This document shows, piece by piece, positions 53,941 through 63,935 of a stretch of 64,000 nt of DNA. The position numbers and the translations under genes were made by a program. This stretch comes from Sva-07 sp942492715 (GTDB lineage: Bacteria; Actinomycetota; Acidimicrobiia; Acidimicrobiales; Ilumatobacteraceae): NCBI GenBank assembly GCA_942492715.1, contig CALOFW010000019.1, forward strand, positions 1 through 64,000, given 5' to 3'. The notes under the pieces were generated by a model. The model was given only the letters and a program-made list of their open reading frames with translations, did not search any database and was not told the origin of the DNA. Position 1 is the stretch's first letter. Each line of letters opens with the position of its first letter.

Positions 53941-54903
53941 TCAGATCACGCGGATCACCACGTTGCCGACCTTCTGTCCGGCCTCGACGTACCTGTACGC
54001 CTCGACGATGTCGTCGAGCGGGTACGTGCGGTCGACGACCGGACGGAACTCGCCGGACGCGAGCCTGTCGCGGAGGTACGACATCACCTCACGGTTGTCC
54101 TTCGGCAGAGCGAACACCACCCGCCGGCGACCACCCAGCCGCGTGGTCAACGCAAGAAGTGGGTTCCACGGGAACGGTCCGAGGTCCGTCGCGGCAAAGA
54201 CGCCACCGGGTCGCACCAGGGGTCTGCAACGGGCGTACGCCGTCTTGCCGACCGCGTCGAACACGACGTCATACGTCGCGTCACCGGCCGTGAAGTTCTC
54301 GGTCAGGTAGTCGATCACGCGGCCGGCGCCCAACCCTGCCACCAGGTCAGCGTGCTCGCCTCGGCACACTGCCGTCACGTTCGCACCGAGCGCGACCGCC
54401 AACTGCACCGCCGCCGTGCCGATCGCCCCCGTCGCCCCGTACACCAACACATCGCACCCGGCCCCGACCTTCGCCGCACGCAGATTCGCGAGCGCATAGT
54501 GCGACCCCTCGAACCCCGCCGCCGCCTCCTCGAACTCCAGGTTCGGCGGCATCGCCAACACGGAGCCGTCCTCGTGGATCGTCATGAACTCGGCGTGAGC
54601 GCCGAACGACTTCTCGTTGTAGCCGCACACCCTGTCGCCGGGAGCGAACCTGCCCGCACCGTCACCGACCGCCTCGACGATGCCGGCGAACTCGGTGCCC
54701 AACACAGCGAACTTCGGTGTCCGCAGACCGGCGAACAAGCGAATGATCAACGGCTCACCGGCTCGATAGCCACAGTCGGTGCGGTTCACCGTCGTCGCGT
54801 GCACCCGCACCAACACCTCACGAGGACCGGGCTCCGGACGATCGACATCGATCACGCGTACCGTCTCCGGCGGGCCGAAGTACGAGCGAACCGCAGCTCT
54901 CAT
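53941..54903 (-). CDS. Zinc-type alcohol dehydrogenase/quinone oxidoreductase family protein
   Basis: 320 residues from ATG 54903 (MRAAVRSYFGPPETV). MDR superfamily: GroES-like N-domain (TEFAGIVEAVGDGAGRFAPGDRVCGY) and Rossmann motif VYGATGAIGTAAVQLA, then YVEAGQKVGNVVIRV. The catalytic-zinc cysteine pattern is not evident, so the quinone-oxidoreductase-like group (NADPH only) is likelier. It is outside the island. Substrate unknown. Confidence 0.9.
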   Translation of the reverse strand: MRAAVRSYFGPPETVRVIDVDRPEPGPREVLVRVHATTVNRTDCGYRAGEPLIIRLFAGLRTPKFAVLGTEFAGIVEAVGDGAGRFAPGDRVCGYNEKSFGAHAEFMTIHEDGSVLAMPPNLEFEEAAAGFEGSHYALANLRAAKVGAGCDVLVYGATGAIGTAAVQLAVALGANVTAVCRGEHADLVAGLGAGRVIDYLTENFTAGDATYDVVFDAVGKTAYARCRPLVRPGGVFAATDLGPFPWNPLLALTTRLGGRRRVVFALPKDNREVMSYLRDRLASGEFRPVVDRTYPLDDIVEAYRYVEAGQKVGNVVIRVI

Positions 54904-55004
54904 CTCACCGACGACGGTAGTCGCAACAACCCGCGGCAACGCGAGGACGCGAGCCGAGCAGGTCGGTCATCCGGCTGCAGACCCGGGCGGCCGCATCGTT
55001 GCGC

Positions 55005-55565
55005 TCAACGGTTCGGGTTGCGTCCGATGAGCCCGAGGAACCGGTTCATCGCCGGAGCATCTGTCGGGACTTCGACGGGATCACCCATCAGCCCCATCTG
55101 GCGGAGCATGTCGGCATTGGCCGAGATCACGGCGAACGAGGCTTCTGCGACATCGTCGCTGGCGTGAGCATCGAGGCCGACCGCTTCGGCGACGTCCCAC
55201 GAGTGTCCGAGCTGATCCCACACCGAGAACGCCAAGATGTCGTCGATGGTTCCTTCACCGAACCAGTAGTTGCCGACCCGCATGAGCACGTCCGGATGGT
55301 CGACAGCCTCCAGCAGACCGTCCCGCGAGGTGTTCCACAGCGCGACGACGTCATCGACCGGATCAGGTGTCGCGGGCAGCGAGTTCTCGCCGGTCCGGGC
55401 CATCGCCTCGACCGCCTGCATGACGCCGCAGGCGTGGATCACGACATCGCGCGCCGACCAGCCTTCGCACGGCGAGTCGGCATCCCAACGATCTGATGGC
55501 ACGCGCTGGATCACGGCATCGAAGCCGTAGAGCGCCTTCGTGTAATTGCGCAGACTGCTACTCAT
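55005..55565 (-). CDS. TIGR03086 / maleylpyruvate-isomerase-like DinB-fold protein
   Basis: 186 residues, start MSSSLRNYTKALYGFDAVIQ. The N-terminal helix bundle VPSDRWDADSPCEGWSARDVVIHACGVM is the DinB_2/mycothiol-dependent maleylpyruvate isomerase N-domain; the conserved His in VVIHA and in LGHSWDVAEAVG are the metal ligands. In actinobacteria these proteins often use mycothiol. The frame is open upstream into the LLM gene; see that entry. A paralogue is at 60022. Confidence 0.85.
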   Translation of the reverse strand: MSSSLRNYTKALYGFDAVIQRVPSDRWDADSPCEGWSARDVVIHACGVMQAVEAMARTGENSLPATPDPVDDVVALWNTSRDGLLEAVDHPDVLMRVGNYWFGEGTIDDILAFSVWDQLGHSWDVAEAVGLDAHASDDVAEASFAVISANADMLRQMGLMGDPVEVPTDAPAMNRFLGLIGRNPNR

Positions 55566-55713
55566 CGAGACCCCCTCGTCGAATGGCGGTCCCCACGGTA
55601 CACAACGCACGGAACTGCTCGTTCCAGGTCCCGGACCGATCGGGCGCGTCGCCGACGACACCGGTCCGTCGGGAATCGTCGCCCCTTTCCTCACGTCTCG
55701 TGAGTGGCCGGAT

Positions 55714-56588
55714 TCAGCGCAGTCGCGCCAGCGACTGCTCGTGTACTTCCACATCCGGCGGTGTCCCCCGGCCCAATGCGACCCGTACACCACCAGTTCG
55801 TCGAACCCGAGCGCGACGGCGCGCTCGACCGCGACGAGGTAGCTGTCGACACTCGCCGTGGGGAGCACACGTCCGAAGCCGAGCAGCAGGGAACGCCGAA
55901 CACTGTCCGGGTCCCGTCCTTGCCGCTCACAGGCCGTCACGAGACCGCCGGCCTGACGGCCGACAAGCCCCCAGAACTCGTCGTCTTCGAGTTCCCCGGC
56001 TCCAGGTCCACCGTACGTGTTCCACGTGTCGGCGTAGGCAGCGGCGAGCGCCAGAGACTTCGGACCATGACCCGCGAGGAGCAGTTCGGGAGCGTCGGTT
56101 CCTTCGGGCATCCCCGTCGTCTCCAGCCCGCCGAACGACGTCGTGTCGCCCTGCCAGTCGGTCGCGCCGTCGAGCACCGCTCGGTAGCCGTGGACGACAT
56201 CGGCGAACCGATCGGACATCTCACCGAGGGATCCACGAGCACCTCGATCGGCGACTGCGCACAGGGGTGAGCCCATGCCCAGCCCGAGGACGAGGCGGCC
56301 GGCGCTGATGTCCTGCACGGTCATCGCGACACGCGCCAGGGACACCGGCGTGCGGAACACCGCCGAGGCGACCAGCGTGCCCAGCAGGATGCGCTCCGTG
56401 ACCGCCGCCGCCGCCGTGAGCGTGGTGAACGCCTCACCCAACCACAGGCCTGGCATCGTCGGGTGCGTGAGGTGGTCCGCGGTGTACACGACGTCGTAGC
56501 CCACCTCCTCGGCCCACCGGTACCCGTCCGCCTGCGCACTCCAGGGCCCCACTGGCGGCACGACCAGACCGATACGGCTGAGGCTCAT
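55714..56588 (-). CDS. F420-dependent LLM-class oxidoreductase, one-base frameshift near 55765
   Basis: About 291 residues. The LLM (luciferase-like monooxygenase) TIM-barrel begins MSLSRIGLVVPPVGPWS and shows YDVVYTADHLTHPTMPG, RILLGTLVASAVFRTPV and AGRLVLGLGMGSP, then DAPELLLAGHGPKSLALAAAYADTWN. Such enzymes in actinobacteria use coenzyme F420. As written, the frame runs on into the next gene; adding one G in the GGGGGG-like run near 55765 gives AGGTPPDVEVHEQSLARLR and a stop at 55714, a usual ending. Confidence 0.82.
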
Positions 56589-56763
56589 GGCTGCGTGATG
56601 CCATTCCTCTGCGGAGGGGCGCCCGACGGAATGCGCCTCGAGGTGAACCCACAGGGCCGTCGGGTTGCCGAGCGACAATGCGCACCTGCCGTGCGCGAAA
56701 CTCTCCTCGCCTGACTGGCTCGGAGCACCGACTCGGGTCAGCGCACCGACAGCGGGGTGAACC

Positions 56764-57624
56764 ATGGACATTCGAGGGTTGGGATACATCGGGATCGGCG
56801 TCGCAGACCTCGACGCCTGGCGCGACTACGCCGAACTGCTGGGAACCAGGGTGGTCGCCCACGGTGACGGGTTCGCCGTGAAGATCGACGACCGACCGTT
56901 CCGGGTGGTGGCACGACCAGCCGAGACGGAGGGACTCGCGTTCGCCGGGTGGGAACTGCCCGATGCCGCTGCCCTGGAGGCCTGTGCGGCCGAACTCGAG
57001 TCGGCCGGGTTCGCACTCGACTCAGGATCGACGGCCGAATGCGACGAACGACGGGTTCGGGGACTGATCCGCACCACCGACCCTGGCGGGTTCACCGCGG
57101 AGTTCTTCCACGGCGTCGTCGAGGACCACGAACGATTCGTCGCACCCACCGGGGTCAGCGGGTTCACCACCGGAACCCAGGGCATGGGCCACATCGTCCT
57201 CGGCACACCCGACATCGAGGGAAGCGTGCACTTCTACACCGACGTCCTCGGCTTCCGGGTCTCCGACTACTTCCGGCCCGGCGGCTCGGAGCGCGACGTT
57301 GTCTTCCTCCACTGCAATCCTCGCCACCACAGCCTCGCGCTCGCCCCCGCCGACGAGGCGGCGCTGTACCACTTCATGCTCGAGATGAACACCCTCGACG
57401 ACGTCGGCTACACCCTCGATCGCCACCAGGACACCGGCACGCCGATCGCCTCCGGGCTCGGCAAGCACACCAACGACCACATGATCTCGTTCTACAGCGT
57501 GTCTCCTTCCGGCTTCGAGGTCGAGATCGGCTGTGGTGGACGCCTCGTCGACGACGACACCTGGGTCGTCACCCAACTCACGAAGCCCAGCTTCTGGGGG
57601 CACCGGCCCCCTGAACGCCCCTGA
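56764..57624 (+). CDS. VOC-family extradiol dioxygenase (type I, BphC/HsaC-like)
   Basis: 286 residues. Two VOC modules: residues 5-125 and 140-265. Metal ligands fit the extradiol family: His in MGHIVLGTPD (about 145), His in PRHHSLALAP (about 198) and Glu in FEVEIGCGGR (about 258). This cleaves catechol-type rings next to the OH groups; 2,3-dihydroxybiphenyl or 3,4-DHSA are possible substrates. The other ring-degradation genes are not adjacent, apart from an LLM oxidoreductase on the opposite strand. Confidence 0.9.
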   Translation: MDIRGLGYIGIGVADLDAWRDYAELLGTRVVAHGDGFAVKIDDRPFRVVARPAETEGLAFAGWELPDAAALEACAAELESAGFALDSGSTAECDERRVRGLIRTTDPGGFTAEFFHGVVEDHERFVAPTGVSGFTTGTQGMGHIVLGTPDIEGSVHFYTDVLGFRVSDYFRPGGSERDVVFLHCNPRHHSLALAPADEAALYHFMLEMNTLDDVGYTLDRHQDTGTPIASGLGKHTNDHMISFYSVSPSGFEVEIGCGGRLVDDDTWVVTQLTKPSFWGHRPPERP

Positions 57625-57761
57625 GCTCGCCCCGACCACAGGTCCGCGCAGGAGCACCTGTCACGAGCACGGATCACCCGGGAGCGTGATCGCACTCGAC
57701 GAGCTCGCCCCAGCATGCTGCGGCCGCTCGCCTGCTCATGCCGTGTGGTTACCGTTGCCCC

Positions 57762-58940
57762 ATGGGTTACGAAGAGTCCGACTACCGGGCCGAGCGGGCG
57801 GGTGTCACCGAAGTCCTGCGATCGCTCGTCGATTCCCCGTCGGATCTGAATTCGACCCTTCAGGTCATCCTGCGCAACGCGGTCGGCCTGGCGCACACGG
57901 ACAGAGGGTTCATCTATCTCCGGGACGGTGACGTCTATCGGCACGTGTCCGATGTCGGTGCTTCCGCTGAGGTGGTCGAGTTCAACAAGGCCAATCCGAT
58001 CCGGCCCGGTCGAGGAACTTCGACCGGCCGAGCCGTGATGGAGCGCCGTCCCGTTCACATCCCTGACGTCGAGTTGGACGACGAGTACGAACATCGGGAG
58101 GCCCAGCGTCTCGGTGGCTTCAGGACGTTGCTGAGCGTCCCGATGTTCCTCAGGGACGACGTGATCGGCGTCGTCTCGGTGTTCCGCACCGAACTGCATC
58201 CGTTCACCGAGCGTGAGATCGACCTGCTGTCGATGTTCGCGGAGCAGGCCGCGCTGGCGACCGTGACCAGCCAGCTCGCGGCGTCGGTGGAGAGCCAGCG
58301 GGTCGAACTCGCCCGCTTCCTCCCCCAACAGGTCGCAGACCTGATCTCCTCCCCGGACGGACAGAAGCTTCTCGAAGGCCACCGGTCGGAACTCACCGTT
58401 GTGTTCGCCGACATCCGAGGCTTCACGGAGTTCGCGGCGACCGCCGAACCCGAGGAGGTCATCTCCGTCCTCGGGGAGTACCACCGGGAAATGGGACGGC
58501 ACGTCACCGAGTTCGAGGGAACACTCGGTGGGTTCCAAGGAGATGGTCTCATGATCTACTTCAACGACCCGTACCCGGTTCCGGATCATGCAGCGAGAGC
58601 GGTCGCCATGGCGCAGGGGATGCAGGTCGGCTTCACGCCGCTCGCAATCGGCTGGCGGAAACGAGGATTCCAGCTCGGACTGGGGATCGGCATCGCCACC
58701 GGGTACGCCACGCTCGGAAGAATTGGCTACGAGGGCCGTTACGACTACACGCCGATCGGAACCACGGTCAACCTCGCCTCGCGTCTCTGCGACCGAGCCA
58801 CACCCGGGACGATCCTTGCGAGCCAACGAACGATCGCCGCAGCCGACATCGAAGCGACCCTCCTGGCCGAACCGCTCGAGCTGAAGGGCATTCCACAGCC
58901 GGTGTCGGTCTACACCGTTCAACCGGGAACCCGCCGGTAA
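57762..58940 (+). CDS. GAF-domain class III adenylate/guanylate cyclase
   Basis: 392 residues from ATG 57762. The GAF domain (about 18-165: LNSTLQVILRNAVGLAHTDRGFIYL ... VIGVVSVF) is a small-molecule sensor. The cyclase domain (about 200-390) has VVFADIRGFTEF (first metal Asp), GGFQGDGLMIYF (second metal Asp) and TPIGTTVNLASRLCD (transition-state Asn and Arg), so the catalytic set is complete, unlike the cyclase-STAND protein at 29.8 kb. Makes cAMP or cGMP in response to a GAF ligand. Confidence 0.93.
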   Translation: MGYEESDYRAERAGVTEVLRSLVDSPSDLNSTLQVILRNAVGLAHTDRGFIYLRDGDVYRHVSDVGASAEVVEFNKANPIRPGRGTSTGRAVMERRPVHIPDVELDDEYEHREAQRLGGFRTLLSVPMFLRDDVIGVVSVFRTELHPFTEREIDLLSMFAEQAALATVTSQLAASVESQRVELARFLPQQVADLISSPDGQKLLEGHRSELTVVFADIRGFTEFAATAEPEEVISVLGEYHREMGRHVTEFEGTLGGFQGDGLMIYFNDPYPVPDHAARAVAMAQGMQVGFTPLAIGWRKRGFQLGLGIGIATGYATLGRIGYEGRYDYTPIGTTVNLASRLCDRATPGTILASQRTIAAADIEATLLAEPLELKGIPQPVSVYTVQPGTRR

Positions 58941-58955
58941 CGAGGCCGGTGACGA

Positions 58956-59666
58956 TCAGATGGCACTCCCGGTCAGGCTGCCGATCGCCATCGAGATCAG
59001 CAGTGCCAGCGTGCCCCCGATCAGTACCCGTACCGCCGCTCGCACGGGAGGTGCACCACCGAGTCGTGCGCCGGCGACGCCGAGCAGGATCAGCCCGACC
59101 AGCGTGACAGCGATCGTCAGCGGCACGCGCAGCGACGGCGACGCGATCACGACGACCAGGATGGGGATCACCGCGCCGACCACGAAGCTCAATGCCGACA
59201 CCACTGCAGCCTGGATCGGGTTGGCGAGCGCGTCGACATCGATGCCGAGCTCGTCGCGTGCGTGCACGGCGAGCTGGTCGAGCTGCGAGAGTTCATCGGC
59301 GACCTGCTCGGCGAGGCCGGCACTCAGGCCCCGATCTCGATAGATGCGAGCGAGTTCTTCGCGTTCGGCCTCAGGGGTGGCGATGAGTTCGCGACGCTCG
59401 ACCTCGAGATCGGCCCGTTCGGTGTCGCGTTGCGAGCTGACCGAGACGTACTCACCCGCAGCCATCGACAGAGCTCCGGCAGTCAACCCTGCGATACCCG
59501 CCACGAGGACGGCCGAACGTGAACTCGAGGCCGCGGCGACAGCCACCATGAGACTCGCAGTCGAGATCAGTCCGTCGTTCGCGCCGAGCACAGCGGCGCG
59601 AAGCCATGCGCCGCGACCCCCGAGGTGCCGCTCGGCGGCGGCGTGGCTCGGTTGGGTCCGAGTCAT
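58956..59666 (-). CDS. VIT1/CCC1-family transporter
   Basis: 236 residues from ATG 59666. Five helices: LRAAVLGANDGLISTASLMVAVAAASSS, AVLVAGIAGLTAGALSMAAGEYVSVSSQ, then a cytoplasmic metal-binding insert with many Glu residues (ERADLEVERRELIATPEAEREELARIYRDRGL), and IPILVVVIASPSLR, AVTLVGLILLGVAGA, RVLIGGTLALLIS. The family exports Fe(II)/Mn(II) from the cytoplasm. Members with a ferritin-like insert include MbfA; this one has the shorter VIT1-type insert. Confidence 0.9.
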   Translation of the reverse strand: MTRTQPSHAAAERHLGGRGAWLRAAVLGANDGLISTASLMVAVAAASSSRSAVLVAGIAGLTAGALSMAAGEYVSVSSQRDTERADLEVERRELIATPEAEREELARIYRDRGLSAGLAEQVADELSQLDQLAVHARDELGIDVDALANPIQAAVVSALSFVVGAVIPILVVVIASPSLRVPLTIAVTLVGLILLGVAGARLGGAPPVRAAVRVLIGGTLALLISMAIGSLTGSAI

Positions 59667-60021
59667 CGGCGTGAGAGGCGGGTGTCTGGTCCTGCGCTCG
59701 CGTGCCCCATCGAACGCGACGCTACGCCCACCCCACCGGTGCCGGAACCGGCAAACGTCCCGACTGGCGGCACCCCATACCGGCGGTGCGCCCCGACCGC
59801 CGCACCGCCGGGGCCGCATCGCCCACTGCGCCGCCGTCCGACGACCGCTCGGCCATGGGCTATTCTCGGGCGCTGCAAGTGGCAGCAGACAGAGGGGGCT
59901 CGAATGTCAACGCCCACGCACGCCGTGCTGGTCCGTCTTCGGTCGGAACTCCGCCAGGAGCAGATCGTGATGCCACTGCGCAACTGATCTCGCCCGATGA
60001 ACGTCGATGAATGGAGGAACC
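59667..60021. other. intergenic, one possible tiny gene
   Basis: About 355 bp between divergent genes. Holds the possible 27-residue frame at 59904-59987 and a -10-like TATTCT near 59869; otherwise no gene or RNA is seen. Confidence 0.4.
59904..59987 (+). CDS. Possible small peptide (27 residues)
   Basis: ATG 59904 follows GAGGGGGCTCG and opens MSTPTHAVLVRLRSELRQEQ to a stop at 59987. It ends 34 bp before the TIGR03086 gene and could be a leader peptide. There is no family support. Confidence 0.25.
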   Translation: MSTPTHAVLVRLRSELRQEQIVMPLRN

Positions 60022-60543
60022 ATGACCGAACAGGGAGCCATCTGGCGCCAGACAGCACAGAAGTGGACCGAGGTCGCCGGGCAGGTCACCGACGACGACT
60101 GGCCGAAACCGACGACCTGTGAGGACTTCACGGTCCGCCAGCTGGTCGATCACGCGATGCACTGGCAGGCGATGGGTGGTGGCATCCTCGGCGCCGGCAC
60201 CGAGCCCGGCGACCCATGGAGCGAGGTCCAGCCGGCCCTGGCATCAGCGCTCGACGATCCCTCGAACCTCGAGGGCACCGCCGAGGCATTCGGCGGCATG
60301 CCCAAGCAACAAGTCCTCGGGCTGCTGATCACCGACCTCCTGGTGCACTCGTGGGACCTCGCCCGCTCGATCGGAGCCGACGAGACACTGCCACCGGCGG
60401 CGGTCGACGCAGCGATGTCCGGCCTCACCCGGATGCCAGAGGAGATGCTCAGGGGCGGAACGATGTTCGGGCCTGCAGTGGAGGTCCCGGATGATGCCAG
60501 CGCCCAGGACAAGCTGATCGCATTCGCCGGCCGCCGGCCCTGA
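60022..60543 (+). CDS. TIGR03086 / DinB-fold protein
   Basis: 173 residues, start ATG 60022 with GGAGGAAC. MTEQGAIWRQTAQKWTEVAGQV is followed by the family motif TCEDFTVRQLVDHAMHWQ and LLVHSWDLARSIGAD, with His residues that form the metal site of DinB_2 proteins. The family is thought to use mycothiol or a metal for transferase or isomerase reactions. Paralogue of the protein at 55005. Confidence 0.88.
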   Translation: MTEQGAIWRQTAQKWTEVAGQVTDDDWPKPTTCEDFTVRQLVDHAMHWQAMGGGILGAGTEPGDPWSEVQPALASALDDPSNLEGTAEAFGGMPKQQVLGLLITDLLVHSWDLARSIGADETLPPAAVDAAMSGLTRMPEEMLRGGTMFGPAVEVPDDASAQDKLIAFAGRRP

Positions 60544-60687
60544 GGGGGCGGACGACCCGCTCCCGTTCGTCCGCGCCTGACTGCTGATCAGTCCTCGTCG
60601 GCGACTGGCGAATCAGCAAGGTCTCGGCAGGTCGGCCAGGGACGTTCGTCTCTGGACACCCACGCGCCGTGAGCCGACCGTTGAAGC

Positions 60688-61464
60688 ATGAGCCATGACG
60701 TGGTCGACGGTCAGGCCGGCTCGACCCCGGTGGATGCGCGTGTGGGTCACGAAGGGACCCGCATCGATCTCGACGACCTCACCAAGCGGTACCGGGTCGG
60801 CGATGTCGACCTCACCGCCCTCGACGGCATCAACCTGCACGTCGACGAGTCCGCGTTCGTCGCGATCGTCGGACCGTCCGGCTGTGGCAAGACGACCCTG
60901 CTGAACATGATCGGCGCCTTGGACACGCCGACCTCCGGATCCGTACGGGTGGCCGGCGTCGACGTCACCAGTGCGTCGCAGGCCGATCGGTCGATGTTGC
61001 GACGGCACAGCGTGAGCTTCATCTTCCAGACGTTCAATCTGTTCCCCGGCCTCACAGCCCTCGAGAACGTGCGGTTCGGAGCGGATGCTGCCCGTACGAC
61101 GGATCCGGCCGAGCAAGCTCAACAGGCATTGGCGCAGGTCGGGCTCGCCGATCGTCAACGTCACTTCCCGCACCAGTTGTCAGGGGGTGAACAGCAGCGC
61201 GTCGCGATCGCCCGCGCCTTGGCGACCGGCAATCCGATCCTGCTCGCCGACGAACCGACCGGTGAACTCGACTTCCGGACGGGTGTCCAGATCCTCGGCG
61301 TGCTCGAGGAGCAGGCGCGGGCGGGGATGACCGTGCTCGTCGTCACGCACAACCGCGAGATCGCTCGCGTCGCCGACCGCGTGGTCGAGCTGTCGAGCGG
61401 TCGCATCGTCTCCGACGGGCCGCCGCCCGGCGGCAAGGCCGACATCGGCGATCTGCAATGGTGA
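60688..61464 (+). CDS. ABC transporter ATP-binding protein, MacB/LolD type
   Basis: 258 residues. Walker A is GPSGCGKTTLLNM, the Q-loop is FIFQTFNLFPGLTALENV, the signature LSGGEQQRVAIARAL, Walker B ILLADEPTGELD, and the H-loop VLVVTHNREIA. The Q-loop and the D-loop ADEPTGELD are those of the LolCDE/MacAB-type subfamily. Partner of the FtsX-like permease that follows, with which it overlaps by 7 bp. Drives export or lipid/lipoprotein mechanotransmission. Confidence 0.94.
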   Translation: MSHDVVDGQAGSTPVDARVGHEGTRIDLDDLTKRYRVGDVDLTALDGINLHVDESAFVAIVGPSGCGKTTLLNMIGALDTPTSGSVRVAGVDVTSASQADRSMLRRHSVSFIFQTFNLFPGLTALENVRFGADAARTTDPAEQAQQALAQVGLADRQRHFPHQLSGGEQQRVAIARALATGNPILLADEPTGELDFRTGVQILGVLEEQARAGMTVLVVTHNREIARVADRVVELSSGRIVSDGPPPGGKADIGDLQW

Positions 61465-63935
61465 CCACCTCACGTCCGCCGAGCCGTTGGCTCGGATGGT
61501 GGCTGCGCTGGTCGTGGCGCGACTTCCGCTCACACTGGATCGCGGTCGTCGCGATCGCGCTCGTTCTGGCGATCGGGACCGGGGTGTACGCAGGCCTGGG
61601 CAGCACCGCGGAATGGCGGCGGCAGTCCAACGACGCCAGCTTCGCGGCACTGGAGATGTACGACCTCCGAGTCACGCTCAGCCCCGGGACGTTCGCCGAG
61701 CAGGGGCAGCTCCTCGGCGCGATCGAGTCGATCGACGGTGCCGACTCGGTCCGCGCCGCCGCCGAACGGCTGGTCGTCGACAGCCAGGTGGACACGCAGA
61801 CGATCGGCGAGGGGGAATCGGTGCTGGTCCCCGCCCGACTCGTCGGGATGACGTTCGGGTCGACTCAGCCGGTCGACGACATCTGGGTCCGCGACGGCAC
61901 CGCACCCTCGGATGACCCGGCCGATCGCAACGCCGTTCTCGAGGTCAAGTTCGCCGACCAGCACGGACTGCCGACCGCCGGAACGGTTTCCGTCGCCGGC
62001 GACCGCACGGTCACCTACACGGGTCTGGGGGTCGCCCCCGAGGACTTCTTCTACGAAGGCCCCCAGGGAACGATCTTCGCTGCCGGGGAACTGGCGATCC
62101 TGTATCTCCCCCTGGCCGCGGCGCAGGACATCAGCGGGCACGACACGATGGTCAACGACGCAGTGATCGTGCTCGTCGACGGCACCGACCGGGACGCCAT
62201 GGCCGCCGAACTCAGCGAAGCGATCTCCGGTCTCGGCGTCAGCGCCACCGTCTCGACCCGCGACGACGCCGACGCCGTTCGAGTGCTGTACGAGGACATC
62301 GACAACGACCAGCGCTTCTGGAATGCACTGTCTGCACTCGTGCTGTTCGCCGCAGCGCTTGCCGCGTTCAACCTGATCAACCGGATCGTGGAGGCTCAAC
62401 GCCGCGAGATCGGCATCGGGATGGCGCTCGGTGTCCCGCGGCCACAGCTCGCGATCCGCCCCATGCTCATCGGCGTCCAGGTCGCCATCCTCGGCACGAT
62501 CGCCGGACTCGGCGTCGGGTTCCTCGTGGGCAACGCCTTCGGGAACCTCCTCGAATCGTTCCTGCCGCTTCCCGAACACCGCACACCGTTCCAGTACGAC
62601 GTGTACCTCCGGGCCGCCATGCTCGGGATCGCGATCCCGATCGCAGCAAGCGCACTCCCGGTCTGGCGAGCGTTGCGCGTCGAGCCGATCGAGGCGATCC
62701 GCACCGGTCACCTCGCGGCCAGGTCCAACCGACTGACCGGCTGGACGGGCCGGTTCCGGCTGCCGGGCTCGACGATGACGACGATGCCGATCCGCAACGT
62801 GTTGCGCACCCCGCGGCGCACCGCGCTGACCGCGGTCGGCGTCGGCGCGGCGATCACCGCCCTCGTGGCGGTTCTCGGGATGCTCGACAGCTTCGGCCGG
62901 ACCCTCGAGCAGGGTGACGACGAGTTCACCAAGGGCGACGCCGACCGGGTCGTCGTACAACTCGACACGTTCTATCCCGGCGACTCCCCTGTCGTCACCG
63001 CCATCTCCGACGCTCCCGCGGTGGGACGGATCGACGCCGGGCTGCGCCTGCCCGCCACGGCCCTGGCAGCCGAACCCGCCGACGACATCGACCTGCTCGT
63101 CGAGTTCCTCGACTTCGACAACGCGGTGTGGACGCCGACCGTCGAGGAGGGCGCAGCGACGATCAGCGGGGACGCACCAGGGATCCTGCTCGCCCGCAAG
63201 GCAGCCGACGATCTGGGAGCAGAGGTGGGCGACACCGTCACCCTTCGTCACCCGATCCGCACCGACACGGGCGGCTTCTCGATCACCGACACTCCGCTCG
63301 TCGTCGCCGGCGTCCATGCCAACCCGATCAGGACGTTCGCCTTCCTCGAACTCGCGGACAGCGAACGGTTCGGGCTCCAGGACGCTGTCAACGTCGTGCA
63401 GACCTATCCATCTGGTGACGCCACCCGCTCCGACGTCCAGCGGGCGGTCTTCGGGCTCCCCGGCGTGACGTCCAGCCAACCCGTCGCCCGCATCAGCGAG
63501 GCCATCGACGAAGCCCTCGATCAGTTCCTCAGCTTCCTGATCGTCACCGCTGGCGCCGTCATGGTCCTCGCGCTCCTGATCGCGTTCAACGCCACCCGGA
63601 TCACCGTCGAGGAACGGCGTCGGGAACACGCCACCATGCGCGCCTTCGGGCTTCCCATACGGACCGTGCTCGGCGTCGTCGTGAAGGAGAGCGCCGTCAT
63701 CGGCGTTCTCGCGACCGTCATCGGTCTCGTCGGCGGCATCGTCTTCCTCCAGTGGATGCTGAGCTCGCTTGCCAGCACCACCCTCCCCGATGTCGGGATC
63801 GACGTCTACCTCTCGCCGACCACGATCGTCATCGCGGCAGTCGTCGGGATCGCCTCCGTCGCCGCCACCCCGCTCCTCCTCGTGCGCCGACTCCGGCGCA
63901 TGAACCTCCCGGGCGCCCTCCGCGTCGTCGAGTGA
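61458..63935 (+). CDS. FtsX-like ABC transporter permease
   Basis: 825 residues; ATG 61458 overlaps the ATPase gene by 7 bp. Two FtsX/MacB_PCD units: TM at residues 26-46 (IAVVAIALVLAIGTGVYAGLG), a long external domain, then three TMs at about 290-410 (NALSALVLFAAALAAFNLI, VGFLVGNAFGNLL). The second unit starts near 440 (TPRRTALTAVGVGAAITALVAVLGML) and ends with three TMs (FLIVTAGAVMVLALLIAFN, SAVIGVLATVIGLVGGIV, TTIVIAAVVGIASVAAT). A ten-TM permease of this type couples ATP hydrolysis to extracytoplasmic movement, often exporting peptides or lipids. Substrate unknown. Confidence 0.93.
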   Translation: MVTTSRPPSRWLGWWLRWSWRDFRSHWIAVVAIALVLAIGTGVYAGLGSTAEWRRQSNDASFAALEMYDLRVTLSPGTFAEQGQLLGAIESIDGADSVRAAAERLVVDSQVDTQTIGEGESVLVPARLVGMTFGSTQPVDDIWVRDGTAPSDDPADRNAVLEVKFADQHGLPTAGTVSVAGDRTVTYTGLGVAPEDFFYEGPQGTIFAAGELAILYLPLAAAQDISGHDTMVNDAVIVLVDGTDRDAMAAELSEAISGLGVSATVSTRDDADAVRVLYEDIDNDQRFWNALSALVLFAAALAAFNLINRIVEAQRREIGIGMALGVPRPQLAIRPMLIGVQVAILGTIAGLGVGFLVGNAFGNLLESFLPLPEHRTPFQYDVYLRAAMLGIAIPIAASALPVWRALRVEPIEAIRTGHLAARSNRLTGWTGRFRLPGSTMTTMPIRNVLRTPRRTALTAVGVGAAITALVAVLGMLDSFGRTLEQGDDEFTKGDADRVVVQLDTFYPGDSPVVTAISDAPAVGRIDAGLRLPATALAAEPADDIDLLVEFLDFDNAVWTPTVEEGAATISGDAPGILLARKAADDLGAEVGDTVTLRHPIRTDTGGFSITDTPLVVAGVHANPIRTFAFLELADSERFGLQDAVNVVQTYPSGDATRSDVQRAVFGLPGVTSSQPVARISEAIDEALDQFLSFLIVTAGAVMVLALLIAFNATRITVEERRREHATMRAFGLPIRTVLGVVVKESAVIGVLATVIGLVGGIVFLQWMLSSLASTTLPDVGIDVYLSPTTIVIAAVVGIASVAATPLLLVRRLRRMNLPGALRVVE

